A DNA stretch of 64,000 bases from Mongoliimonas terrestris (GCF_001927285.1 NZ_MSIG01000016.1:30805-94804), one strand, 5' to 3'; shown: positions 43,371 to 53,070, numbered from the stretch's first letter. Numbers and translations: made by a program. Notes: generated by a model not told the origin, from the letters alone.

Positions 43371-44333
43371 ATGGAGGTCTTCGCCACGCCGCTCGCCCTC
43401 CTCCTTGCGCCGCTGCCGCTGCTCGCGAGCCGCCTGATGCCGCCGGCGGCGGCTGGCGCTGCCCTCGTCACCGTGCCGGCGGCGGTGGCGGCGGCGCTGA
43501 CCGAGGGCGAGGCGCGCGCCGCCCGCCGGCAGCGGCTGAACCGGCTCGTCGCCTGGCTCGCCTGGCTTTTCCTGGTGATCGCCCTCGCCGGGCCGCAGCG
43601 CATCCTGCCGGCGGCGGCGCTGCCGGCGAGCGGGCGCGAGATCATGCTGGTGCTCGACCTCTCCGGCAGCATGGAGGCGCGCGACTTCACCCTCGACGGC
43701 GCCAAGGTCCGGCGCATCGACGCCGTGAAGGCGGTGTCGGCGGCCTTCCTGCGCGGCCGGGCGGGTGACCGGGTGGGGCTCGTCTACTTCGCCGAGCAGG
43801 CCGAGGTGGCGGCCGTGCCGACCTTCGACGTGGAGGCGGTGGCGTCGGCGCTGGAGAGCGCCGGCATCGGCGACCTCGGCCGCTCCACCGCCATCGGCGA
43901 CGGGCTCGGCCTTGCCATCAAGCGGCTGAAGGAGAGCACGGCGCCGAGCCGGGTGGTGGTGCTCCTCTCCGACGGCACCAGCACGGCCGGCGCCGTCAAG
44001 GCCGAGACGGCGGCGGCGCTCGCCCGCGGGCTCGGCATCAAGGTGCACACCATCGCGCTCGGCACCATGGCGCGGCTGGAGGGATCGGACGGCGCCGGCA
44101 GCCTCGTCGACGCGGCCACGCTGGAGGGCATCGCCACGGTGAGCGGCGGCGAGGCCTTCCAGGTGGGCAGCACCGAGGACCTCCGCGCCGTGACGGCGGC
44201 GATCGACGCCCTGGAGGGGGGGCGTGCCGCAGCGCCGCCGGTGGCGGTCGCCCAGTCGCTCTGGCCCTGGCCGGCGGGCCTTTCGCTCGCGGCTCTGGTG
44301 GGGCTGTTCCTCCTGGAAAGGCGGCGGCCATGA
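43371..44333 (+). CDS. batA: VWA-domain membrane protein, BatA-like
   Basis: A 320-residue protein with an N-terminal helix pair (to about residue 80), a VWA domain with an intact MIDAS metal site (DLSGSMEARD near residue 92, then the Asp in LLSDGTSTAG) and a C-terminal helix (WPAGLSLAALVGLFLLER). Bat proteins form an inner-membrane complex with MoxR, linked in other bacteria to stress or oxygen tolerance. It lies three bases after the DUF4381 gene. Confidence 0.85.
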   Translation: MEVFATPLALLLAPLPLLASRLMPPAAAGAALVTVPAAVAAALTEGEARAARRQRLNRLVAWLAWLFLVIALAGPQRILPAAALPASGREIMLVLDLSGSMEARDFTLDGAKVRRIDAVKAVSAAFLRGRAGDRVGLVYFAEQAEVAAVPTFDVEAVASALESAGIGDLGRSTAIGDGLGLAIKRLKESTAPSRVVVLLSDGTSTAGAVKAETAAALARGLGIKVHTIALGTMARLEGSDGAGSLVDAATLEGIATVSGGEAFQVGSTEDLRAVTAAIDALEGGRAAAPPVAVAQSLWPWPAGLSLAALVGLFLLERRRP

Positions 44334-44355
44334 CGAACCTTGTGCGGAGGCGGCC

Positions 44356-45285
44356 ATGACGCTCGCCGACGGATACGCCCTTTTGCGGCCGTTCTGGCTC
44401 CTCGCCGTGCCGGCGCTGGTGCTGCTCGGCGCCCTGGTGGCGGCGCGCGGGGCGCTCGGCGACTGGCGGCGGGCGATCGACGGACCGCTTCTTTCCGCGC
44501 TGATGCGGCGCGGCGCCGTGGAGGCGCCGCCGGAGGACAGGCGGCGGCTGCCGGCGGCGCTCGCGGCGGCGGGCCTCCTGGCGCTGGCGCTCGCCGGTCC
44601 GGCGGTGGAGCGGGCGGGCGCCGACACCTTCCGCAACCTCGACGCGGTGCTGATCGGGCTCGACGTGTCGCGCTCCGCCGGGCCGACGGGCGAGCCGGTG
44701 GAGGGGCGCGTCGCCGCCCTGCAGGTGGCGGAGGCGGCCGGCACAAGGCAGGCCGGGCTGATGCTCTACGGCGGCGACGCCTATCTGGCGGCGCCCTTCA
44801 CGGCGGACCGGACGGCGCTCGCCGAGCTGCTGGCCGCCGTGCGCGGCGACATGGTGCCGGAGGCCGGCAGCGCGCCGGAGCGGGCGATACGGCTGGCGAT
44901 CGAGCGCTTCGACGCCGCCGCCATCACCCACGGCACGCTGGTGCTCGTGACCGACGGGGGCGGCGTCGACGAGGCGGCGCTCCAGGCCGGGCGCGACCTT
45001 GCCGCCGCCGGCCACCGGCTGGACGTGGTCTATGTGACGCCGGTGGACCGCCCGGCCAACGCGCCCGCGCCGGACGCCGGGGCGGCGGGCCGGCTGGCGG
45101 ACGCGGGCGGCGGGGACGTGGCGGACGGACGGGACGCGGGCGCCATCGGCCGGCTGATGGCGACCGCCTCGGCCGACCGGGTCGGCCGCAGCGCCTTCGC
45201 GGTGCTCGCCTACACGGACATCGGGCGCTATCTGGCGGGGCTCGCCCTTCTTCCCATGCTGCTTCTCTTCCGGAGACGCCGATGA
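44356..45285 (+). CDS. batB: VWA-domain membrane protein, BatB-like
   Basis: A 309-residue paralogue of the preceding protein: N-terminal helices, VWA domain and a C-terminal helix (YLAGLALLPMLLLF). The MIDAS keeps DVSRS but the usual Thr of the third motif is replaced in AGSAPERAI, so metal binding may be altered. GGAGG lies five bases before the ATG. It ends overlapping the TPR gene (ATGA). Confidence 0.8.
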   Translation: MTLADGYALLRPFWLLAVPALVLLGALVAARGALGDWRRAIDGPLLSALMRRGAVEAPPEDRRRLPAALAAAGLLALALAGPAVERAGADTFRNLDAVLIGLDVSRSAGPTGEPVEGRVAALQVAEAAGTRQAGLMLYGGDAYLAAPFTADRTALAELLAAVRGDMVPEAGSAPERAIRLAIERFDAAAITHGTLVLVTDGGGVDEAALQAGRDLAAAGHRLDVVYVTPVDRPANAPAPDAGAAGRLADAGGGDVADGRDAGAIGRLMATASADRVGRSAFAVLAYTDIGRYLAGLALLPMLLLFRRRR

Positions 45286-46139
45286 ACCGCCTAGCCGTCG
45301 CCGCCGCCCTGATCGCCGGGCTCGCCGTCGCCGCCGCCGTGGCGGCGGGGCCGACCCGGATCGGCCGGCTGCTTCTCGCCGCCGGCCAGCCGGCGCTCGC
45401 CGCCGCCGTGTTCGACGACCCGGCCTGGCAGGGCGTCGCGCTCGCCGGCGCCGGCCGTCCGGCCGACGCCGCCGCGGCGCTTCGCCGGACGCGGAGCCCG
45501 GAGGCCGCCTACAATCTCGGCAACGCGCTGGCAAGGAGCGGCGACTTCGCCCTCGCGCTCGCCGCCTACGATCTGGCGCTCGCCCGCGACCCGGACGACG
45601 ACGACGCCCGGCTCAACCGCGCCCTGGTGGAGCGGCTGGTGGCGGTGGCGTCCGCCGCCGCGCCGCCGCCGCCGGGCGGGCTTGCCAACAGCGGCGCCCG
45701 CATCGACCACGAGACCGGCTCCATGGACACCTCCGACCCGAACGCCAACGCGGTCTCCTCCCTCGGCGACGGCATGGTGGGCGAGCGGGAAGGCCAGAGA
45801 ACCACCGAGACCGCCGGCACCAGCAACGTCAGCCGGCGCGGGGCGGCGAACGCCAGCGACACGGAGGCCGGCGAAGGCACCTCCACCGGCTCGGCCACGG
45901 ACGCGGCCGGCACGGCGGCCAAGGGCGGCGGCGCCACCGACGCCGCCGCCGCCGACGAGGCGGACCGGCGCCAGCGCCGGGAGGCGGCCGCCCACCAGGA
46001 GACCGAGCAGGCGACGCTGCAATGGCTGGCCGCCATCCCGGACGATCCGGGCCGCTGGCTGCGCCTGCGCATCCAGGCGGAACGGCAGATCAGGGTGCGG
46101 GCCGGAACGGCCGTGCAGCCGGGCGGGGAGGACTGGTGA
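45282..46139 (+). CDS. TPR-containing protein, BatC-like
   Basis: A 285-residue protein with an N-terminal signal or anchor (LAVAAALIAGLAVAAAVAAG) and a TPR region (about residues 40-110, EAAYNLGNALARSGDFALAL). A long disordered Ala/Gly/Thr/Asp-rich linker follows, ending in EQATLQWLAAIPDDPGRWLR, the typical C-terminus of Bat TPR proteins. Coupled at both ends by overlapping stop/start codons. Confidence 0.8.
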   Translation: MNRLAVAAALIAGLAVAAAVAAGPTRIGRLLLAAGQPALAAAVFDDPAWQGVALAGAGRPADAAAALRRTRSPEAAYNLGNALARSGDFALALAAYDLALARDPDDDDARLNRALVERLVAVASAAAPPPPGGLANSGARIDHETGSMDTSDPNANAVSSLGDGMVGEREGQRTTETAGTSNVSRRGAANASDTEAGEGTSTGSATDAAGTAAKGGGATDAAAADEADRRQRREAAAHQETEQATLQWLAAIPDDPGRWLRLRIQAERQIRVRAGTAVQPGGEDW

Positions 46140-47521
46140 TGAGAGGACGCGCGTTCCTGGACCGTCTCGCCGCGCTGGTGCTTTGCCTCGCGGCGCTTGT
46201 CGTCCCCGCCATCGCGGCCGAAGCGGCGGCGGGGCCGGCCGAGCGGCCGGCGGTGCGGCTGTGGGTGACGGTGGAGACGGCCGGGCCGGCGATCCGCCCG
46301 CAGGAGATGGTGATTCTCCGCGTGCACGGGCGCTACCACGTGCCGGTGACGCTGGAAAAGCTGGAGGATCCGACCGGACCCGGCTTCCGGCTGGTGCGCA
46401 TCGGCCGCGACGTCTGGCATGACGTGTTCGAGGACGGCCTGACGGTGCGCGCCTTGTCGCGGACGGTGGCGGTGTTCCCCGAGCGGAGCGGCGAGACCGT
46501 GATCCCGCCCTTCGTGCACCACCTGACGGTGCTGAACACCAAGATGAAGACCGAGAAGATCGACGTGCCGACCGCGCCGACGGTGCTGACCGTGGCGCCG
46601 GCCGAGGGCCCCGCCGACGCCTGGTGGCTGCCGGCGCGGGCCGTGCGCGTGACGGAGACCTGGAGCGTGCCGCCGGAGGCGCTCGCCATCGGCCAGTCGA
46701 CCCGGCGGACGATCGCCATCGAGGCGGACGGGGTGTTCGACGACCAGCTGCCGCCGGCCCCGTCCATGCGAGCGGACGGGCTGATCGTGTTTCCCGGCGT
46801 CACCGAGCGGAAGACCCGGATCGGGCTCGGCCAGGCGAAGGCCGAGGCCGACCTGGCGCTTCGCGAACGGTCGCTGCGCCGGCCCGGCCGCTTCGAGGAG
46901 GTGAAGAACGCCCCCGAGGGGCCGATCGCCCGGGTGGTCTACACCTGGGACATCCGGCCGGCGAGCGACCGGTCGATCGTGCTGCCGGCGGTGGAGATCC
47001 CCTGGTTCGACGTGGCCGCCGGGGTGATGCGGACCGAGACGCTGCCGCCGCGCACGGTGGCGCTGCAGGGCATGGAGCGGACCGCCGACGTGGTGGCGCT
47101 GGAGACGAAGCTCGGCATCATGGCGCCGGTCGAGGGGCGGCCGGTGACGCGGGACGGCGCGCTCGCCGTCGCGGCGACGGTGGCGGCGGCGCTGGCCGCG
47201 ACGGCGGCCGGCGGGCTCGCCGGTCTGGCACTCTTCGCGCCGGGCGCGCTGCCGGCGGCCCGAGCCTCGGCGGAGCGGGCACGGCAGCGGCGGCGCGCGG
47301 CCGCCGGGCTGCGCGGGGCGGCAAGGCGCGGCGACGCGGCGGGGCTCAGCACGGCGATCGGGCGGCTGGTGGCGGACGGCGCGGTGGACGAGGATGCGCT
47401 GACGGGGCTGAAGGCCCTCGACCGGCATCTCTACGCCGAACCGCCGGGACCGGCACCGGACCTCCCGGCGATCGCCCGGGAGACGATCGCTCGATTGAAG
47501 ATTTCCGGCCCGGCGCGTTGA
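46139..47521 (+). CDS. batD: BatD-like oxygen tolerance protein
   Basis: A 460-residue protein with a signal peptide (to about residue 32), two or three periplasmic beta domains, one membrane helix (about 345-370) and a basic cytoplasmic tail. This matches the BatD layout. It is the last gene of the MoxR/Bat operon. Its start overlaps the previous stop (TGATG). It ends seven bases from the convergent VanZ-like gene. Confidence 0.8.
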   Translation: MRGRAFLDRLAALVLCLAALVVPAIAAEAAAGPAERPAVRLWVTVETAGPAIRPQEMVILRVHGRYHVPVTLEKLEDPTGPGFRLVRIGRDVWHDVFEDGLTVRALSRTVAVFPERSGETVIPPFVHHLTVLNTKMKTEKIDVPTAPTVLTVAPAEGPADAWWLPARAVRVTETWSVPPEALAIGQSTRRTIAIEADGVFDDQLPPAPSMRADGLIVFPGVTERKTRIGLGQAKAEADLALRERSLRRPGRFEEVKNAPEGPIARVVYTWDIRPASDRSIVLPAVEIPWFDVAAGVMRTETLPPRTVALQGMERTADVVALETKLGIMAPVEGRPVTRDGALAVAATVAAALAATAAGGLAGLALFAPGALPAARASAERARQRRRAAAGLRGAARRGDAAGLSTAIGRLVADGAVDEDALTGLKALDRHLYAEPPGPAPDLPAIARETIARLKISGPAR

Positions 47522-47528
47522 GGCGGGC

Positions 47529-47984
47529 TCAGCCGAGCGGGCGGCGGCGTTCCAGATAGGCGAGGATCTGGCGGGCGCGGCGGGCGCGCCACATCCGGCG
47601 CGCGGCGGCGGACGGGGTGGTGGCCATCAGGAAGGCCGCGATGCCGACGGCGTTGGCCGCCACGTCGAGCACCGAGACCGTGTGCATGGGATTGATGATC
47701 TGCAGGATCTCGCCGGCGACGCCGATGAAGAAGGCGAGGAGGCAGGCGGCGAGCGCGCGCCGGCCCATCAGGAAGAAGAGGTTGGCGGCGAGCGCGAAGA
47801 AGAAGCCGGCGTGGATGAGCTTGTCGAACGGCTCGTCGATGCCGAGCGTGCCGACGATGCCGGCGAAGAGCCCGAACAGGCCGAGGAGCGAGAAGGCGAA
47901 GGCGGCCGTGAGCTGTTCGGCGCTGATGACGAGGCGGCTGATCATGGCGACGCGGAACTCCGGACCGGGCAGGACCGCCATCAT
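47529..47984 (-). CDS. VanZ-like membrane protein
   Basis: A 151-residue protein with four membrane helices: the first around LLGLFGLFAGIVG, then FDKLIHAGFFFALAANLFF, AACLLAFFIGVAGEILQ and VLDVAANAVGIAAFLM. The IDEPFDKLIHA and GEILQ landmarks are typical of VanZ-like proteins. A second ATG at 47945 has a slightly better ribosome context, so the first 13 residues are doubtful. Function is unknown in non-resistant bacteria. Confidence 0.75.
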   Translation of the reverse strand: MMAVLPGPEFRVAMISRLVISAEQLTAAFAFSLLGLFGLFAGIVGTLGIDEPFDKLIHAGFFFALAANLFFLMGRRALAACLLAFFIGVAGEILQIINPMHTVSVLDVAANAVGIAAFLMATTPSAAARRMWRARRARQILAYLERRRPLG

Positions 47985-48156
47985 GACCGGGGCCGGTTAA
48001 CGGTCGGGTCTCGCGATCGTTCAAATGCGATGGATCTGCCGCGGTGCGGGACGGCGGCGGGCGGCATTGACAGAAGAGCGGATCGACCGGTAGGTGCGGG
48101 CCGGTGCCGCCGTCGCGGCCTTCATCGTCCGCACCCGTTCGTCGAAGAGAGGTTCC

Positions 48157-49365
48157 ATGCCGCGTCCCCTGTCCCGCGTCACAGAGCGCACCGCCGGCCG
48201 GGGCGCGGATGCCTGGGTGCTGCATGCGCGCGCCAAGGCGGCGAAGGCGCGCGGGGAGGACGTGATCGTGCTCTCCGTCGGCGATCCGGACATGGACACG
48301 CCGGCCTTCGTGGTGGACGCCGCCGTGGCGGCGCTGCGGGCCGGCGACACCCACTACACGGAAAACCTCGGCCGCGAGCCCTTGCGCGAGGCGATCGCGG
48401 CGCGCCACGCGCGGCTTTCCGGCGAGCCGGTGACCGCCGCCCACGTGGCGGTGGCGAGCGGGGCGCAGAACGCCCTCTACATCGCCGCCCACCTCCTCCT
48501 GGAGCCGGGCGACCACGCGGTGCTGGTCGACCCGGCCTATGTGACCTATCCGGCCGTGTTCGGCGCCACCGGCGCCGCCGTCTCCTACGCCGAGCAGCCG
48601 GCGGAGACGGGCTTCCGCTTCGACGCGGAGCGGATCCGGGCGGCGATCCGGCCGGAGACGAAGGTGCTGGCCTTCGCCAACCCGAACAACCCGACCGGCG
48701 TGACCTTCACGGCGGACGACCTTGCCGCGATCGCCGCCCTCGCCGAGGCGCACGACCTCTGGGTGATCGCCGACGAGGTCTATGGCGACCTCGTGTTCGA
48801 GCGGCCCTTCGTGCCGGCGGCGTCGGTGCCGGCGCTCCGGCCGCGGCTCCTGTCGCTCGGCAGCTTCTCCAAGGCCTTCGCCATGACCGGCTGGCGCTGC
48901 GGCTACATGGTGGCGCCGCCGCACGTGGTGGAGGCGACCGGGCGGCTGGCGGTCGCCATGCTCTACGGCCTGCCGGGCTTCATCCAGGAGGCGGCGCTCG
49001 CCGCGCTCCTCGGCCACGGCGCCGTGGAGGCGGAGATGCGCGCGATCTACCGGCGCCGGCGCGACCTCGCCGTGGCGGCGCTCGCCGACGTGCCGCGGCT
49101 CAGCGCCGAGCAGCCGGAGGCGGGCATGTTCATGATGCTGGACGTGTCGGCCACGGGCCTCGACGGCGACCGGTTCGCCGCCGCGCTCTACGAGCGCGAG
49201 AAGGTGTCGGTGCTGGACGGGGCGGCCTTCTCGGACCTCTGCCGCAACCACGTGCGCCTCTCCTTCGCGGTGCACGACGACGAGCTCCTGGAGGGCTGCG
49301 CCCGCATCCGCCGCTTCGTGGCGGGGCTGAACGCCGGGCCAGGAGACGGGAATTCACCCACGTGA
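48157..49365 (+). CDS. class I/II PLP-dependent aminotransferase
   Basis: A 402-residue fold-type I enzyme. SVGDPDMDTPAFV near the N-terminus, ANPNNPTG for substrate binding, VIADEVYGDLVF and the PLP lysine in GSFSKAFAMTGWRCGYM are all in place. The amino donor and acceptor are not readable; aspartate/aromatic-type aminotransferases look like this. GAGAGG precedes the ATG. It may belong with the oxygenase and transporter cluster that follows, but a promoter-like gap of 177 bases separates them. Confidence 0.85.
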   Translation: MPRPLSRVTERTAGRGADAWVLHARAKAAKARGEDVIVLSVGDPDMDTPAFVVDAAVAALRAGDTHYTENLGREPLREAIAARHARLSGEPVTAAHVAVASGAQNALYIAAHLLLEPGDHAVLVDPAYVTYPAVFGATGAAVSYAEQPAETGFRFDAERIRAAIRPETKVLAFANPNNPTGVTFTADDLAAIAALAEAHDLWVIADEVYGDLVFERPFVPAASVPALRPRLLSLGSFSKAFAMTGWRCGYMVAPPHVVEATGRLAVAMLYGLPGFIQEAALAALLGHGAVEAEMRAIYRRRRDLAVAALADVPRLSAEQPEAGMFMMLDVSATGLDGDRFAAALYEREKVSVLDGAAFSDLCRNHVRLSFAVHDDELLEGCARIRRFVAGLNAGPGDGNSPT

Positions 49366-49490
49366 AATCCTGATCCCGTGCATGCCGACGGAAGAGATCG
49401 GGCTGCAGGGGCGATATTTGCCGGTCTCCGCGGTGAACTGCTCGCAGTCGCAGCATCGATTGGTCGATAAAGAGGCTTGCCTCGCCGGGC

Positions 49491-49510
49491 CTTTTCACTA
49501 GCATGAAAAG
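49491..49510. promoter_or_regulatory. palindrome over the Rieske oxygenase promoter
   Basis: CTTTTCA-CTAGCA-TGAAAAG, perfect seven-base arms. It overlaps a likely -10 TAGCAT (-35 TTGCCT, 16-base spacer), 33 bases before the ATG at 49543. A candidate operator for the cupin regulator encoded immediately downstream of the oxygenase. Confidence 0.45.
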
Positions 49511-49542
49511 TCATAGGGCCGACGCGGCAGGAGGATCTGGCG

Positions 49543-50613
49543 ATGATCGAGGGGATCGGGCGGGATGCGGAGTGGTCGCTGCCGGCGGCCTTCTATCGGG
49601 ACGAGGCGCGCTACGCCCGCGAGCGCAAGATGATCTTCGAGGCCAACTGGCTTCTGTTCTCCTGGTCGGAGCGGCTCGCCGAGCCCGGCGACTACGTGAC
49701 GGGCCAGCTCGCCGGCCACAGCATCTTCGCCATTCGCGGCGACGACGGCAAGGTGCGGGCCTTCCACAATGTGTGCCGGCACCGGGCCTCCGAGCTTCTG
49801 CGCGAGGAGACCGGGCGCTGCGGCAAGCTGATCGTCTGCCCCTACCATTCATGGAGCTTCAAGCGCGACGGCGCGCTCCACAAGGCGGCGGAGTTCGGCA
49901 AGGACGCCACCTTCGATCCCGACGAGTGGGGCCTCTACGCGCTCGACTGCGAGGAATGGCGCGGCCTCGTCTTCGTGCGCATCCGCCGCGAGGGGCCGTC
50001 GCTGATCGACTGGCTCGGCCCGGTGGTCGGCTTCGCGGAGCGCTTTCCGCTCGAAAAGCAGCACTATTTCACCAAGAAGGAGCGGGTGGTCGACGTCGAC
50101 TGGAAGACCTACGGCGAGAACTACCTGGAGTGCTACCACTGCCGGGCCATGCACCCGGGGCTCTGCGCGACGCTCGACATCGACCGCTACGCCATCGACG
50201 TGCACGCCGAGCACGAGCTGTTCCACCTGCACGCGCCGGGGCGTGAGGAGGGCCTGACCCAGGGCACCTATCTCTACCGCTTCCCCTTCCTGATGCTGAA
50301 CCTCTACGACTGGGGTTCGTCCATCGCCACGGTGGAGCCGCTGGGGCCGGGGCGGCTGAAGCACATCAACTGGTACTTCTTCGAGGACGTGAGCCCGGAG
50401 AAGGCGGAGGCCAACCAGCAGTCGGCCGACTGGTCCGCCCAGATCATCACCGAGGACCTGGACATCATCGTCGGCGTCCAGCGCAACCTCAACGCCGGCA
50501 TCTACACCCGCGGCGCCCTCTCCAAGACGCACGAGCACGCGGTGATCGCCTTCGACCGGATGGCCGTGGAGGCGCTGGAACGGCCGGGCCCGCAGCGGAT
50601 CGCCGCGGAATGA
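49543..50613 (+). CDS. Rieske-type oxygenase alpha subunit
   Basis: A 356-residue ring-hydroxylating/N-demethylating oxygenase. The Rieske [2Fe-2S] ligands are C78, H80, C99 and H102 (CRHRA and CPYHSW). The mononuclear iron site is in ENYLECYHCRAMHP. The length and motifs resemble the betaine/carnitine monooxygenase branch (GbcA/CntA-like) more than aromatic dioxygenases. With a quaternary amine or polyamine-type importer nearby, demethylation of a betaine is a fair guess. No reductase partner gene is in the cluster. Confidence 0.8.
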   Translation: MIEGIGRDAEWSLPAAFYRDEARYARERKMIFEANWLLFSWSERLAEPGDYVTGQLAGHSIFAIRGDDGKVRAFHNVCRHRASELLREETGRCGKLIVCPYHSWSFKRDGALHKAAEFGKDATFDPDEWGLYALDCEEWRGLVFVRIRREGPSLIDWLGPVVGFAERFPLEKQHYFTKKERVVDVDWKTYGENYLECYHCRAMHPGLCATLDIDRYAIDVHAEHELFHLHAPGREEGLTQGTYLYRFPFLMLNLYDWGSSIATVEPLGPGRLKHINWYFFEDVSPEKAEANQQSADWSAQIITEDLDIIVGVQRNLNAGIYTRGALSKTHEHAVIAFDRMAVEALERPGPQRIAAE

Positions 50614-51218
50614 CCCGGCCGGCGCTAGGGCCCGGCGCGCACGACGCGGCGGCGGCGGCCGACCAGCTCGGCCGCCGGCTCGGCTCGGACATCCGCGCCC
50701 TCCGCCAGGCCCGCGACATGACGCTGACCCGGCTCGCCGAGGAGACCGGCCTTTCGGTCGGCCTCCTAAGCCAGGTGGAGCGCGGGCTATCGGAGCCGAG
50801 CGTGAAGGCGCTCCACCTGATCGCCACCGCCCTCGGCACCACGGTCGGATCCTTCTTCCGCGACGCGGACGCGCCCGCGTCCGGCGGCCTCGTGGTGCGC
50901 CGGGACGCGCGCAAGCGCATCGACTACGGCGGCGGCATCCACGACGAGCTGCTGTCGCCCTCGCTCGACGGGTCGCTGGAGCTTCTCCTCTGCCGGCTGC
51001 CGCCGGGCGCCTCCAGCGGCGACGAGCCCTACGCCCACGAGGGCGAGGAGGCCGGCTACGTGCTCGCCGGCACGCTCGACCTCGACGTGGACGGGGTGAT
51101 CCACCGGCTGAACACGGGCGACAGCTTCGGGTTCCCGTCCACCCGGCCGCACCGCTACCGCAACCCCGGCTCCAAGGAGACCGTGGTGGTGTGGGCCGTG
51201 ACGCCGCCGAGCTACTGA
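50610..51218 (+). CDS. XRE-family regulator with cupin domain
   Basis: A 202-residue regulator: helix-turn-helix at about residues 25-80 (IRALRQARDMTLTRLAEETG, then SVGLLSQVERGLSEPSVKAL) and a cupin domain at about 120-195 (YAHEGEEAGYVLAGTLDLDV, GDSFGFPSTRPHRYRNPG). This is the PuuR-like layout common with amine catabolism genes. It overlaps the oxygenase stop by four bases, so the two are made together and it may feed back on the palindrome at 49491. Confidence 0.85.
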   Translation: MTRPALGPGAHDAAAAADQLGRRLGSDIRALRQARDMTLTRLAEETGLSVGLLSQVERGLSEPSVKALHLIATALGTTVGSFFRDADAPASGGLVVRRDARKRIDYGGGIHDELLSPSLDGSLELLLCRLPPGASSGDEPYAHEGEEAGYVLAGTLDLDVDGVIHRLNTGDSFGFPSTRPHRYRNPGSKETVVVWAVTPPSY

Positions 51219-51323
51219 GACCCGGCCGCGCGGGGACCTGTCTGTGAAAGACCGCCAAGGTGCGGTCCGGCATTGCTCCGCCTTACCCTTTTCTTCCCTT
51301 CATCCGTCCGGAGTTCCGTCCCC

Positions 51324-52952
51324 ATGTCCGCCGTTCCGAGCCCCACCACCCGGACCTTCGACGCCATCGTCATCGGCGCCGGGCACAACGGCCTCGTCTG
51401 CGCCAACTATCTCGCCAAGGCGGGCCTTTCCGTCGCCGTTCTGGAGCGCCGCGGGGTGGTCGGCGGCGCGGCCGTCACGGAGGAGATCGCGCCGGGCTTC
51501 CGGGCGTCCATCTTTTCCTACCTGATGAGCCTCCTCCACCCGCGCATCATCCGCGACTTCGACCTGAAGCGACACGGGCTGGAGGTGCTGCCCTGCTCCG
51601 ACATGATCTCGCCGGTATCGGACGACGACTACATCGTCTTCTCCGACGACATGAAGAAGACGCAGGCCTCCTTCGCCAAGTTCTCGGCCAAGGACGCCGC
51701 CGCCTATCCGGCGTTCGACGCCTATCTGCAGGAGGCGACCCGGATCGTCCGCCAGGTGTTGTTCGACACGCCGGTGGATCCGGCGCGGCGCGACTGGCGC
51801 ACCTTCAAGGACGGCGCGGAACTTCTGTGGAAGTACCGCAAGGTCGGCCGCAAGATGTACCGCATCGTCGACATGATGACGATGTCGGCCTACGACTTCC
51901 TGCGTGAATGGTTCGAGGACGATCGGGTGATGGCGGTGCTCGCCTACTACGCCTCGATCGGCACCTTCGCCGGGCCGAAGACGCCGGGCTCGGCCTATGT
52001 GATCATGCACCACATCATGGGCGAGCACGAAGGCGCCGGCGGCTGGGGCTTCATCAAGGGCGGCATGGGGGCGATCACCCAGGCGCTCGCCTCGGCGGCG
52101 CGGGCGCAAGGGGTGACCATCATCACCGAGGCCGCCATCAAGGAGGTGCGCGTGACCAACGGCCGGGCCACCGAAGTGATCACCGACGGCGGCGACGTCT
52201 ACCGGGCCAAGGTGATCGCCTCCAACGCCTCGGCCCGCACGCTCTATCTCGACCTCGTCGGCGAGAAGCACCTGCCCGACGAGGTGGTGCGCGAGATCAA
52301 GGGCTACCGGACGTTCGGCACGGCGTTCAAGATGAACATCGCCTGCGAACGCCCGCCACAATACAAGATCCTCGACAAGGTGCGCGCGGACGGGGCCATC
52401 GGGAGCTTCTCCTACCCGACCTACATGCACATCGCGCCGGACATCGACTATCTGGAGCGCGCCTACGACGACGCCAAGTACGGCTGGTATTCCAGCCGCC
52501 CCTTCATCACGCCGGTGGTGCCCACCATCGTGGACGACACGCTCGCCCCGCCCGGCAAGCACGTGGTGAACCTCTTCGGCGGCCACGCCCCCTACACGCT
52601 GAAGGGCGGCGACTGGGCCACCGAGCGGGAGAACTTCAAGAAGACGGTGTTCGACACCATCGAGGCCTTCGCGCCCGGCTTCTCCAACGACGTGATCGAG
52701 GCCCAGCTCCTGGTGGCGCCGGACATCGAGCGCATCGTCGCCCTGCCGCAGGGCCACATCTTCCACGGCGAACTCTCCACCGACCAGCTTTTCTTCCAGC
52801 GTCCGGTATCCGGCTACGCGGACTATCGCACGCCCATCGCCGGGCTCTACGTGTGCGGCTCGTCCATGCACCCGGGCGGCGGCGTCTCGGGCATTCCCGG
52901 CCACAACGCGGCGCGGGAGATCCTCAAGGATATGAAGAAGAAAATGCCCTAA
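51324..52952 (+). CDS. FAD-dependent oxidoreductase, phytoene desaturase-like
   Basis: A 542-residue flavoprotein. FDAIVIGAGHNGLVCANYLA at the N-terminus binds FAD, and the C-terminal YVCGSSMHPGGGVSGIPGHNA closes the FAD site. It belongs to the phytoene dehydrogenase/PYROXD2-like group of NAD(P)/FAD oxidoreductases; there are no carotenoid genes nearby. The setting between a Rieske oxygenase and an amine-type importer points to amine or betaine oxidation, substrate unknown. An upstream in-frame TTG (51273) is less likely than ATG 51324. Confidence 0.8.
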   Translation: MSAVPSPTTRTFDAIVIGAGHNGLVCANYLAKAGLSVAVLERRGVVGGAAVTEEIAPGFRASIFSYLMSLLHPRIIRDFDLKRHGLEVLPCSDMISPVSDDDYIVFSDDMKKTQASFAKFSAKDAAAYPAFDAYLQEATRIVRQVLFDTPVDPARRDWRTFKDGAELLWKYRKVGRKMYRIVDMMTMSAYDFLREWFEDDRVMAVLAYYASIGTFAGPKTPGSAYVIMHHIMGEHEGAGGWGFIKGGMGAITQALASAARAQGVTIITEAAIKEVRVTNGRATEVITDGGDVYRAKVIASNASARTLYLDLVGEKHLPDEVVREIKGYRTFGTAFKMNIACERPPQYKILDKVRADGAIGSFSYPTYMHIAPDIDYLERAYDDAKYGWYSSRPFITPVVPTIVDDTLAPPGKHVVNLFGGHAPYTLKGGDWATERENFKKTVFDTIEAFAPGFSNDVIEAQLLVAPDIERIVALPQGHIFHGELSTDQLFFQRPVSGYADYRTPIAGLYVCGSSMHPGGGVSGIPGHNAAREILKDMKKKMP

Positions 52953-53047
52953 TCCGTCATCGGACGAGAAGATTTGCGACCCGGTGCTACGTCGGCAAAA
53001 CTGTCGCTTTCCTTTCACATCGGGATGGCATTCACTAGCGGCCCGAA

Positions 53048-53070
53048 CGTTGCGAGCCAGAAACGCAACG
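53048..53070 (+). promoter_or_regulatory. hairpin in the leader of the solute-binding protein gene
   Basis: CGTTGCG and CGCAACG, seven-base arms with a nine-base loop, 28 bases before the ATG at 53099. It could stabilise the mRNA or be an operator. Confidence 0.4.

Noticed and set aside
51324..52952. Carotenoid biosynthesis function for the FAD oxidoreductase
   Set aside because: No phytoene synthase or other carotenoid gene is near; the setting is amine uptake and oxidation.
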